Origin: an uncultured Erysipelotrichaceae bacterium | Lineage (GTDB): Bacteria; Bacillota_I; Bacilli_A; RFN20; CAG-288 | Length of the DNA stretch: 10,981 bases | Direction: 5' to 3' | NCBI GenBank assembly: GCA_902771745.1 | Contig: CACXYG010000028.1 | Span: 1 to 10,981, forward strand | Part shown: in pieces, positions 1 to 6,800 of the stretch | Position numbering within the stretch: the first letter of the stretch is position 1 | Layout: each line of letters starts with the position of its first letter | Notes under the pieces: model-generated | What the model was told of the DNA's origin: nothing | Database searches by the model: none | Seen by the model: only the letters and a program-made list of their open reading frames with translations | Made by a program: the position numbers and the translations under genes

Positions 1-9
1 ACTCTTATG

Positions 10-21
10 TCATCTAGATGA
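10..21. repeat. 12-bp perfect palindrome TCATCTAGATGA
   Basis: The two 6-base halves are exact reverse complements with no spacer. It lies about 24 bases upstream of a TATAAT box, so it could be an operator for a dimeric regulator of that promoter. No T-run follows, so it is not a terminator. A 12-bp palindrome can arise by chance, and function is inferred from position only. Confidence 0.25.
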
Positions 22-44
22 TGATATCTGATGGTCTTTTGTCT

Positions 45-50
45 TATAAT
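45..50 (+). promoter_or_regulatory. -10 box (TATAAT) of the candidate small RNA
   Basis: A perfect TATAAT hexamer lies 6-7 bases before the expected start of a self-complementary segment that ends in a terminator. No good -35 element is visible at 16-18 bases upstream (the 17-nt position reads TGATAT), and there is no TG extension. The promoter call therefore rests on the -10 box and on what lies downstream. Confidence 0.4.
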
Positions 51-53
51 AGT

Positions 54-165
54 TTCCGCACCCATTGTTGTGGATTCCTTTCTGATATTGGTAGTATCTA
101 GAATAGAATACCACGTATCAGGGTGCGGAACCTATTGGGCTAGCCCAATAGGTTCTTTGTATCTT
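54..165 (+). ncRNA. candidate structured small RNA of unknown class
   Basis: TTCCGCACC (54-62) is perfectly complementary to GGTGCGGAA (122-130), giving a 9-10 bp closing stem. Inside it, CTGATA/TATCAG (82-87/116-121) and TGGTA/TACCA (89-93/109-113) form a second hairpin with a small internal loop and a 15-base apical loop. A 5' single-stranded stretch (64-81) remains. The closing stem abuts a strong terminator hairpin, and a TATAAT box sits just upstream, so a discrete transcript of roughly 105 nt is expected. I looked for the conserved loop of SRP RNA, tRNA T-loop, T-box specifier features and the 6S central bubble and did not find them. The alternative is a cis-acting leader with aptamer and terminator, but the next gene has its own promoter downstream of the terminator. 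The class is unassigned. Confidence 0.42.
129..165 (+). terminator. intrinsic terminator, 11-bp perfect stem
   Basis: AACCTATTGGG (129-139) pairs perfectly with CCCAATAGGTT (144-154) around the tetraloop CTAG. It is followed by a T-rich tract (TTCTTTGTATCTTT). The stem is G-C rich at the loop end. The T-rich side is on the plus strand only, so it should stop plus-strand transcription and insulate the sirtuin cluster from upstream readthrough. Confidence 0.72.
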
Positions 166-201
166 TGATAATTATCACTTCAGTTTACAATTAAGAGATT
201 T

Positions 202-229
202 TTGAAAATGGAAAGAGGAACTTTATAAT
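202..229 (+). promoter_or_regulatory. sigma-A promoter of the sirtuin cluster
   Basis: TTGAAA (202-207), a 16-base spacer and TATAAT (224-229) form a near-consensus vegetative promoter. Transcription would begin near 236, leaving a very short leader that starts almost at the ribosome binding site. It lies downstream of the terminator at 129-165, so the sirtuin cluster is a separate unit from the small RNA. Confidence 0.7.
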
Positions 230-238
230 AGTATTTAT

Positions 239-244
239 AGGAGG
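239..244 (+). promoter_or_regulatory. ribosome binding site that sets the sirtuin start
   Basis: A perfect AGGAGG. It is only 1 base from the ATG at 246 but 7 bases from the ATG at 252, so the second methionine is the likely start and the longer reading should lose its first two residues. Confidence 0.75.
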
Positions 245-251
245 AATGTCT

Positions 252-989
252 ATGGCAAGTTTACAAGAAGATGCAGAGCTTTTACAAAGCTTGATCGATT
301 CGAGTCACAACATTGTCTTTTTTGGTGGTGCCGGTGTTTCCACGGAGTCTGGTATTCCTGATTTTCGTAGTAAAGATGGGCTTTATCATCAAAAATACAA
401 GTATGATCCAGAAGAGATTATCTCCCATCATTTCTTCTATCAGAACACCAAGGAATTCTATCGTTTCTATAAAGATAGAATGATTGATTTAAATGCCAAA
501 CCGAATGCTGCTCATAAGTATTTAGCGGAACTTGAAAAAGCCGGAAGACTAAAATATATCATCACTCAGAACATCGATGGTCTTCATCAGATGGCTGGCA
601 GTAAAAAGGTGATTGAAGTTCATGGTTCTGTCCATCGTAACTATTGCCAGGAATGTGAAGAAGAATATGATGCTAGGTATATCAAGGAATGTGAAGAAGA
701 AGTTCCGCATTGTCCTAACTGTGGTGGCTTGATCAAACCGGATGTCGTCTTATATGAAGAACCTTTAAATGAAGGGGATATCACTAGAGCCTTAGGTCAG
801 ATCATGAGTGCGGAAATCCTGATTGTTGCAGGTACTTCCTTGGTGGTTTATCCCGCTGCTGGTTTTATCAATTACTTCAAAGGGAAACACTTGGTGTTGA
901 TCAACAAAGACCCGAGTGCTGCCGATAGCAGAGCCGATGTTGTCATTCATCAAAAGGTTGGAGAATTATTCTCCTTGTTACACGTATGA
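252..989 (+). CDS. cobB: Sir2/CobB-type NAD-dependent protein deacylase
   Basis: This 245-aa sirtuin removes acyl groups from protein lysines in the cytosol, using NAD+ and releasing nicotinamide and O-acyl-ADP-ribose. All hallmark elements are present: the nucleotide-binding GAGVSTESGIPDFR (26-39), TQNIDGLH (105-112), catalytic His124 in the HGS triplet, a complete zinc module C132-x2-C135 and C154-x2-C157, then GTSLVVYP (194-201) and INK (217-219) for NAD ribose contact. Length is normal for the compact bacterial class, and the sequence style is that of Firmicutes SrtN/CobB proteins. Start 252 is chosen because AGGAGG lies 7 nt upstream; ATG 246 is only 1 nt from it. It is the first gene of a cluster, with its stop overlapping the next start (ATGA). 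Deacetylase activity is the safe reading. Preference for longer acyl groups cannot be judged here; the symbol is used for the family. Confidence 0.96.
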   Translation: MASLQEDAELLQSLIDSSHNIVFFGGAGVSTESGIPDFRSKDGLYHQKYKYDPEEIISHHFFYQNTKEFYRFYKDRMIDLNAKPNAAHKYLAELEKAGRLKYIITQNIDGLHQMAGSKKVIEVHGSVHRNYCQECEEEYDARYIKECEEEVPHCPNCGGLIKPDVVLYEEPLNEGDITRALGQIMSAEILIVAGTSLVVYPAAGFINYFKGKHLVLINKDPSAADSRADVVIHQKVGELFSLLHV

Positions 990-1477
990 AATTGAATTTA
1001 CAAGAAAAAAACGAACTCTTATTGAGTCCTACTTCTCCCTATTATTGTGGATCAAGCTGTCTGTTATCTTTGTATGTTGTCATTCAAGCTATCAAAGATT
1101 CATCTGACAAAGATTTTTTGATTGCTTTTCCAAATTTACAAGAAAACATCTTGAAGTTATTTGATGAAGATACAACCTTGTTTGACTTATCTAAGAAACA
1201 AGAAGAATTAAATGAACTGGAGTGGAAAAAAGCTTTAGATACCTTTGAGACATACGCTCTTATCATCTCTGATTTGACAGAGTTAGAAGATTATTGCCTC
1301 AGCGCCAATAAAAAGAGATATCTATCCCATATTCATCATGACAAACTGTTCTTGATCGAACTAGCCAGAATGAATCTCAGCATTTTTGAAGATCGTCAGG
1401 ATAAACCTTATGCTTTTGACCGTATCTGTCATGATGTCTTTTCTGCCATCAAGAAGGAGAACCGCTATGAATACTAA
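986..1477 (+). CDS. unknown 163-aa helical protein, coupled to the sirtuin
   Basis: I do not recognise this protein. Its start overlaps the sirtuin stop as ATGA, and a weak site (GGAG within TTGGAGAA, 959-966) lies too far upstream, so translation probably depends on terminating ribosomes. The sequence looks almost entirely alpha-helical, with leucine- and acid/lysine-rich heptad-like stretches around residues 50-110. A short hydrophobic segment near residues 25-36 follows the cysteines C21 and C25 in YYCGSSC. That segment is too short and polar-flanked to be a confident membrane span, and there is no signal peptide. The C-terminus overlaps the next start by 11 nt. The three-gene arrangement suggests the protein works with, or is regulated by, the deacylase, but this is inferred from context only. 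Codon use resembles the neighbours, so it is a real gene. Confidence 0.88.
   Translation: MKLNLQEKNELLLSPTSPYYCGSSCLLSLYVVIQAIKDSSDKDFLIAFPNLQENILKLFDEDTTLFDLSKKQEELNELEWKKALDTFETYALIISDLTELEDYCLSANKKRYLSHIHHDKLFLIELARMNLSIFEDRQDKPYAFDRICHDVFSAIKKENRYEY
1454..1459 (+). promoter_or_regulatory. ribosome binding site that sets the start of the third gene
   Basis: AAGGAG lies inside the 3' end of the preceding gene, 7 bases before the ATG at 1467. It rules out the longer in-frame start at 1386, whose 27 extra residues would be read wholly from the other gene's coding sequence in a different frame. Confidence 0.75.
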
Positions 1478-1841
1478 CTTTGATCTTCATTTCAAGAACA
1501 TGTGTAAGTCGGATAGAGAAGATGAACATATGGCATTACTTGCTGTTCTTCCTTGTATCCAGATGCTTTTAAAACTGATGAACCGTAAACAAAGCGGTAA
1601 AAAGCCGTTTTCTGAAGAACTTCATTATGACGAAAAGAAGGCGATGATCTTACAAGATCAGGATCTTTTTGAAACCGAACTTCAAAAAGAAATTATCGAT
1701 AAAGAAGTCTGTATCAAGGCTTTACATAACCTTCAAGAAATCGCCTTAGCTGCAGAAAAAGAAATCAAATTAGCTTCCTTAAAGGGAGATTATTGCTATT
1801 TAGCCTCTGTTTTTGAGGATTCTGCTGTATTTCTATCATAG
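1467..1841 (+). CDS. unknown 124-aa helical protein ending the sirtuin cluster
   Basis: I do not recognise the family. The start at 1467 is chosen because AAGGAG lies 7 nt upstream; the open frame continues upstream to 1386, but that extension overlaps the previous gene and looks non-coding. The 124-aa product is cytosolic-looking, with no signal peptide or membrane span. A hydrophobic helix (MALLAVLPCIQMLLKLM, about residues 22-38) is followed by a basic patch (NRKQSGKKP) and then a long charged helix-rich region (about 50-105), suggesting a small helical bundle or coiled coil. It overlaps the preceding gene by 11 nt, so the two small proteins are probably made in similar amounts and may form a pair. 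No clear intrinsic terminator follows, so some readthrough into the next cluster is possible. Confidence 0.85.
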   Translation: MNTNFDLHFKNMCKSDREDEHMALLAVLPCIQMLLKLMNRKQSGKKPFSEELHYDEKKAMILQDQDLFETELQKEIIDKEVCIKALHNLQEIALAAEKEIKLASLKGDYCYLASVFEDSAVFLS

Positions 1842-1871
1842 AATCAATTCTAAAGAATTGATATCATGATA
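1834..1871 (+). other. A/T-rich hairpin between the two gene clusters
   Basis: TATCAT (1834-1839) pairs with ATGATA (1866-1871) and ATCAATTC (1843-1850) pairs with GAATTGAT (1855-1862), around a TAAA loop with a 3x3 internal loop. No T-run follows, so it is a poor intrinsic terminator. It begins in the last codons of the third gene and its 3' arm reaches into the extended -10 box of the next promoter. It might protect the 3' end of the first mRNA or, as DNA, act as an inverted-repeat operator over the promoter. Confidence 0.4.
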
Positions 1872-1875
1872 TAAT
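1867..1875 (+). promoter_or_regulatory. extended -10 promoter of the second cluster
   Basis: TGATATAAT is a TGn-extended TATAAT. The -35 region is poor (TTCTAA at a 16-base spacing), as is usual for extended -10 promoters. Transcription would begin near 1882, giving a leader of about 22 nt before the ATG at 1904. Confidence 0.6.
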
Positions 1876-1903
1876 AAACCAATAACAATCGAGGTGTGCT
1901 ATT

Positions 1904-2248
1904 ATGCCAAAAAAATATCCAGAGTGGGAAGACCGCAATATCTTAATTGACTTAAAGAACCGTTTCGCAACGTGTTATCAGAATGATGATGGTTCCATTT
2001 TTTACATTGAGCCTCAGTTCTATACCTACCTTCAGGGCTACAAGATGCAGCGTCCTGAACATTATGACGATCTTTTAAAGAAGATGGATGAAATTGTCAG
2101 AAAGAACAGAAAAGTCGTGTTCGTCGGTATGGATGATAATCCGCTTGTCGAAACCGAACATGCTATTTATTTAACGGCCATGGATGTCGCTGACCAGGCT
2201 AAAGTTTTAGTTCAGCCAGAAAGTCGTGGTTCTGATTACGGAGACTAA
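1904..2248 (+). CDS. unknown 114-aa cytosolic protein, first gene of the LGLP operon
   Basis: I do not recognise this protein. GAGGTG (1891-1896) lies 7 nt before the ATG and supports the start. The product is hydrophilic and acidic, with no signal peptide or membrane span. The N-terminal half is rich in aromatics (YPEWEDRN; FYIEPQFYTYLQGY around residues 33-46). A charged helix then leads to a short hydrophobic strand (KVVFVGMDD, about 69-77), a second helix (HAIYLTAMDVADQAKVLV) and a flexible tail. The pattern suggests a small alpha/beta protein. Two nt separate it from the lipoprotein gene, so it belongs to the same transcript as the peptidase and the two giant proteins, and it could be a small partner or regulator of one of them. 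That role is inference from position. Confidence 0.87.
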   Translation: MPKKYPEWEDRNILIDLKNRFATCYQNDDGSIFYIEPQFYTYLQGYKMQRPEHYDDLLKKMDEIVRKNRKVVFVGMDDNPLVETEHAIYLTAMDVADQAKVLVQPESRGSDYGD

Positions 2249-2250
2249 AG

Positions 2251-3858
2251 ATGAAAGTTTCTAAGCCAGTAAAAATCTTATCATCGCTCTTGTTTGTTGG
2301 CTGTTTGACATCCTGCTTCTTTTTCAATCCGGAATATATCTACAATTGGGGCAATAACTCCAGCCATACTTCTACCAATGGCTCTACTTCCGCAGTGGCA
2401 GACTATAAGACACCAACGTATAATTCCGTCTTCACCACGGAGAATATGAACAAGGATAACCTCGGTTTGGGTTATGGTTACCATTACTTGCCAAGTACCG
2501 GTAACTCCAAGCTTTTGGTCATCCCGATTCAGACGACAGATTGTAAATTCGATAGCGACGATTCTGAGCGCCTTGAAGCCGCCTTCTTTGGTGAAGCAAG
2601 TGAAACCGGTTGGGAATCGGTTGCTTCATTTTATGAAGAGTCTTCTTATGGTCAACTTCATATTTCTGGTGAAGTGACTTCACCAGTCACTTTGAACATG
2701 ACCACTTCTCAGTTAGCGGCCAAAGCCAAGAAGGCAACAGATTCCAACACCAATTATACCGACACGATTTTAGAGTCTGCCTTAGCGGTTCTGACGGAGA
2801 AGACGGATCTTGATTTATCGCAGTATGACACCAATAACGATAAGATCATCGATGCTGTCTGGATGATTTATGCACCAGCTTATGACACCAACTCTGATTT
2901 ATATTGGGCGTATACGACCTGGGCCACCAAAGCCGGTCAGGTTGGTGGCTATACTCCATGTTGTTATGCATGGGCCAGTATCGATTTCTTAGATGCAGGT
3001 GGTTATGTTTTACCAGATGCCCACACCTATATTCATGAGACTGGTCATATGATGGGTCTTGATGATTATTATTCATATGATTATTCCGTTAGTGATGGTT
3101 GTTATGATACCCCGATTGGCGGTGTTGATATGATGGACTTCAACATCGGTGATCATGACTCCTTCTCTAAATATCTCTTGGGTTGGAAGACCCCAACTGT
3201 TCTCACCAAAGAATATCTAGAAGCCAATAACAACACGCTCACACTTTCTTCTATGGTTGCGAATGGTACTAGTTTCCTGATTCCTACCTATAAGGATGGT
3301 GAGAAGAATTATAACGATACACCATTTGACGAATATCTTTTGATGGAATACTACACACCTACGGGATTGAACTATCAGGATTCTAAAGGTTCTGGTTATG
3401 CTGGTAGATTGGCTACTTATACACAACCTGGTATTGTTCTTTATCACGTCAATGCTACCATCGGTAAGATCTCTGCTACCGGTAGTGGTCTTTCTTGGGA
3501 TGGTTATGCCTATGATAAGCTTCCATCTTATTATTCGACGACTTCCTGGGGCAGAACCTTCATCTACACTTATCTATATAACAACACTGCTTCTTATTGC
3601 TATGACACAAGTCTTGGCGATAAAGACTTGAAGTATTATCGCGGTCGTTTGATCTCTCTTTTACCAGCCACGGGTCAGAGAATCAATGGTGTACAAACCG
3701 GCTATGCAAGCTATCGCTCGTTATATCGTTCGGGTTCTTCCTTCAACAGTAATGTCTATCCTACTTTTGCTTTTGATGATGGTACAAAGCCAGCCTTTGG
3801 CTTTACGGTCAGCAAAACTTCTAATAGTGACTGCACGATTAAATTCACGGACTTCTAA
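2251..3858 (+). CDS. lipoprotein with M6-family (immune inhibitor A-like) metallopeptidase domain
   Basis: This is a predicted surface-anchored zinc endopeptidase of 535 aa. A lipoprotein signal runs to the lipobox LTSC, with Cys22 as the acylation site, followed by a Ser/Thr/Asn-rich linker to about residue 68. The peptidase domain begins near LLVIPIQTTD (88-97). It contains SVASFYEESSYGQL (123-136), a calcium-loop-like DTNNDKIID (193-201) and the zinc site HETGHMMGLDD (262-272). In that site His262 and His266 would be ligands, Glu263 the catalytic base and Asp272 the likely third ligand of the HExxHxxGxxD pattern. MMDFNIGDHDSFSKYLLGW (294-312) matches the Met-turn region typical of M6 enzymes. 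The remaining 220 residues are Tyr/Ser/Gly-rich and probably beta-sheet. GGAG (2240-2243) lies 7 nt before the start. It sits 2 nt after the 114-aa gene and directly abuts the first giant gene. Substrate is unknown; host or environmental protein is a family-based guess. Confidence 0.94.
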   Translation: MKVSKPVKILSSLLFVGCLTSCFFFNPEYIYNWGNNSSHTSTNGSTSAVADYKTPTYNSVFTTENMNKDNLGLGYGYHYLPSTGNSKLLVIPIQTTDCKFDSDDSERLEAAFFGEASETGWESVASFYEESSYGQLHISGEVTSPVTLNMTTSQLAAKAKKATDSNTNYTDTILESALAVLTEKTDLDLSQYDTNNDKIIDAVWMIYAPAYDTNSDLYWAYTTWATKAGQVGGYTPCCYAWASIDFLDAGGYVLPDAHTYIHETGHMMGLDDYYSYDYSVSDGCYDTPIGGVDMMDFNIGDHDSFSKYLLGWKTPTVLTKEYLEANNNTLTLSSMVANGTSFLIPTYKDGEKNYNDTPFDEYLLMEYYTPTGLNYQDSKGSGYAGRLATYTQPGIVLYHVNATIGKISATGSGLSWDGYAYDKLPSYYSTTSWGRTFIYTYLYNNTASYCYDTSLGDKDLKYYRGRLISLLPATGQRINGVQTGYASYRSLYRSGSSFNSNVYPTFAFDDGTKPAFGFTVSKTSNSDCTIKFTDF

Positions 3859-6800
3859 ATGGGATTTCTAAATTACAAACAGCCAAAACGGAACATCAGC
3901 TTTCGTTCGGATTATCGCAAGGCGACCTTTGGATTATTCCATGTTGCTTTTCTTGACAACAACAACCAGGTTTTGCTTCCACAAGAGGATAAAGAGTCTA
4001 TTCAGGCTGTCTTGGATTTCTACCATAGCCGAATCTTAAAAAGAGAAAATTATCCTGTCTATGATGGGACAAACTTTGTGTTGAAACCCTCGGATGAAAA
4101 AGAGGTTTTAAATCAGGTTTTGGGTTTACCTGAGGAAGTTTTCTTGCGTCTTGATATTCGTCAGGAAATCTTGCCTCAGCTTCGTTTTGCCTCAAATTTA
4201 GCGGATTTGAAGCGTGAATGCTATGTCATGCTATCTAAGAGTAATAACCGCAAGTGGTTCAGCGATGACTTTAAACTCTATTGTCTGAAGAAAGGCTTCT
4301 TCTTCCTTTATGATGAGACCAAACCGTTTATTGAACGCGATGATATTAATCTTCCGGTCTTCATCGATGAAAAACGTCTCGAACCAAAGTATAAGAAATT
4401 ATATGATGAAGCCAATTCTACTAGATTAGCCATAGACTTTTTAGGTCAAAAGGATGATAGCCAATTCAATCTTCTTATGAGGAAGTTGGATGATTTCTCT
4501 TTTGATCGCCGCTTGAGTTATTTCATCAATGGCGATGCTGATCTGATGATAGATAATTGTCAGATGGACCTGAGTTTCAAGAGAAAGTATGCGTTCTTGC
4601 TTCGCGAATACTTTGCTTCCTTGATCAATGTCCTTTATGACGATTATTGCTTTGAGGTTCTTCATAAAGTCACTGCCAAACTCTCGTTCATGAGTATCAG
4701 CAAGACGTATACCAATCGGGATATTTATTCCGTTTCTTCTTTTAATGCGGATATGTATTCTTTTGATCAGCAGGAATACTTCTTTGCGGTGGAAGACCAT
4801 AAAGAAATCAAACATTTATTAGAAGATGCCATGGAGAAGAATCCGGCTGGTGATATTTTAACTATCTATGCCCATGCGGGATTACCTTATGAGGGTTATC
4901 AGTGTGTGAAAGACTTACAAGTCTTCAGCGTTGATGACATCATGCAGCGTTTTACTTTCAAGGTGGTTTCTTCTTCGGAAATTTATCTTTCCAGCAAACG
5001 TTATGATACGTTCTATTCCTATCTTTCGGGTGAGAAAGAGCATCGTTATGCCTTCTTGTTACGTTTATTATTAGATAGTGGTATTCAGTATTTATCCGAT
5101 AAACCTCTCCTGGTAGATAATAAAGAGAATAAGATTACTATCACCAGTAATAAAGGTAGACGTTTAAAAGCTTTAGCGAGATTATTTGATCGTAAGAAAG
5201 GTTCTTTTAAGGAGGAAATCTTCTCTGCGTACTTATTAGAAAACAAGATGTTGGAAGACTCGCAACTAGCCAGTGATTTAGAAAAGATTGATCAGCAATC
5301 TCATATGCAGGCTTTACCATTTTTCTTCCACGCTTTTAAGCAGAACACATTAGCAAATGTCATCAATCAGATGTTTGTCGCTTTTGATATTCAGGATATC
5401 AAGATGGATCATATCTTATCCTTCATGAATTTCTGTTTGCTTTATCCATTACTGGTAGCGGAACAGGAATATCGTGTCATGGCAATTGATCAAGGCGATA
5501 CGTTATCGTTACTGGTTTTAGATGGACTTCCAAAACTTAACGAGAGTTATGAACCCAATATGCCATACCCATATGTCACCTATGGTAAGATTGCCTATTC
5601 CTTTAGAGAGAGTTATTTCTCAAAACCGTACATCTGCTCTTGTCAGAAAAATGCTATCGCTTCAAAGATTGAATATTTCATGCATCTTTATGATCGTTAT
5701 CATCCCGAAGATTTTGTTGGTAGAAACAATTACGTCTTATCTCAACTCGGTTTACCAGATAATATCTTGACCAAGATCAATCCGACCAGAGATGTGCTAA
5801 GTCAGATTCCATTCAAGAAGAATCTCTGTCATTGTTGTCAGCATTCCATTCCAAGTTATCATGAATCGGTAGATAACAACGAAGAAGAAAGACATAATAC
5901 CTATTTCACCTATATCAGAGCAAGAAGCGCTCTTCATGGTGTCTATTTCAATGAGACCATGCATTTAGAATATGATCTTGGTTCCTTCTTTGAAGAACTC
6001 AATAACAAGACCTATCACGCCTTACTTCATATCGACCGCAATCGTATCAAACCGATTCTTCTTCCTTATGTCAACATCTCTAAAGATATGATTGTCTCTT
6101 TGTTATCGGCTTTCTTCCCTAATGATATCTCCTATGATGATTTTTATAATGAAGTCACATCCTTCTTGGCCTTAGGAGAAAACACCATCCGTCGACTTCT
6201 CTTTGATTGCTCACCAGAAGATTACACGTATATCTATCAGCATATGATGGTCTTTACTCGTCTTGTCTATCTTTACAAGATGATTGAGATTTCCTATGCC
6301 TTTTATGTCTCAGAAGATATCACGCCAAGAACCGAAAATGAGTTTACCCTCAACCTCGATTACAATCCAAATCTCCCCTATCCTTACATTCTTTTAGGTA
6401 GTGGTGTTAACGCCTATGCTTCTAGTCTGACACAGAACCACTATTATCTTTGTGCCTCTGATAAACCAGCCATGCTATCTTTTGCAAAGCGTTATTCTAC
6501 CTTCTATGATCAAAGAAACATGGATGCTTCTATCAAGACACCGATCATCCTTGGTCTTTTAGGCTTACCATACTTGGTCATCTTGAAATACGCTTCGTTT
6601 GATTTATCCAGTCACAGCATTGAAGAACTCTTCCAGAGCATGGAATTCAAAAGTGGTATCTGTCGTCGCGATTTAAATATCGCTCATGCCAGTTATGATG
6701 AACCATTCCGACTTGCTTTCCCATTTAAGGAAGACATGCAGGCGGATTATAACTTTGCTGCTGCTCAGATGATGAGAGAAGGCTTCAAGGTGATTTCTGA

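Noticed and set aside
1..65. Minus-strand frame beginning at an ATG (65-63) and open to the window edge, with AAAGGA about 10 nt upstream
   Set aside because: Only 21 codons are visible, there is no clear minus-strand promoter, and the same bases form the stem and -10 box of the plus-strand RNA candidate. It cannot be excluded without the sequence to the left.
118..160. T-box-like string (AGGGTGCGGAACC) before a terminator
   Set aside because: The match to the T-box antiterminator bulge is partial, there is no specifier stem, and the downstream gene is not an aminoacyl-tRNA or amino-acid gene.
246..251. Upstream ATG for the sirtuin
   Set aside because: It is 1 nt from AGGAGG, too close for initiation; the ATG at 252 has a 7-nt spacing.
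1386..1466. 27-residue N-terminal extension of the 124-aa protein
   Set aside because: It lies wholly inside the preceding gene in another frame, and a good ribosome binding site precedes the internal ATG at 1467.
4441..4815. 124-codon open frame on the minus strand within protein A
   Set aside because: It is antisense to a well-supported coding region, has no ribosome binding site or neighbour on that strand, and reads as a low-complexity Ile-rich shadow.
5522..5770. 82-codon plus-strand frame inside protein A
   Set aside because: It is an out-of-frame shadow of the LGLP unit 3 sequence with no start signals of its own.
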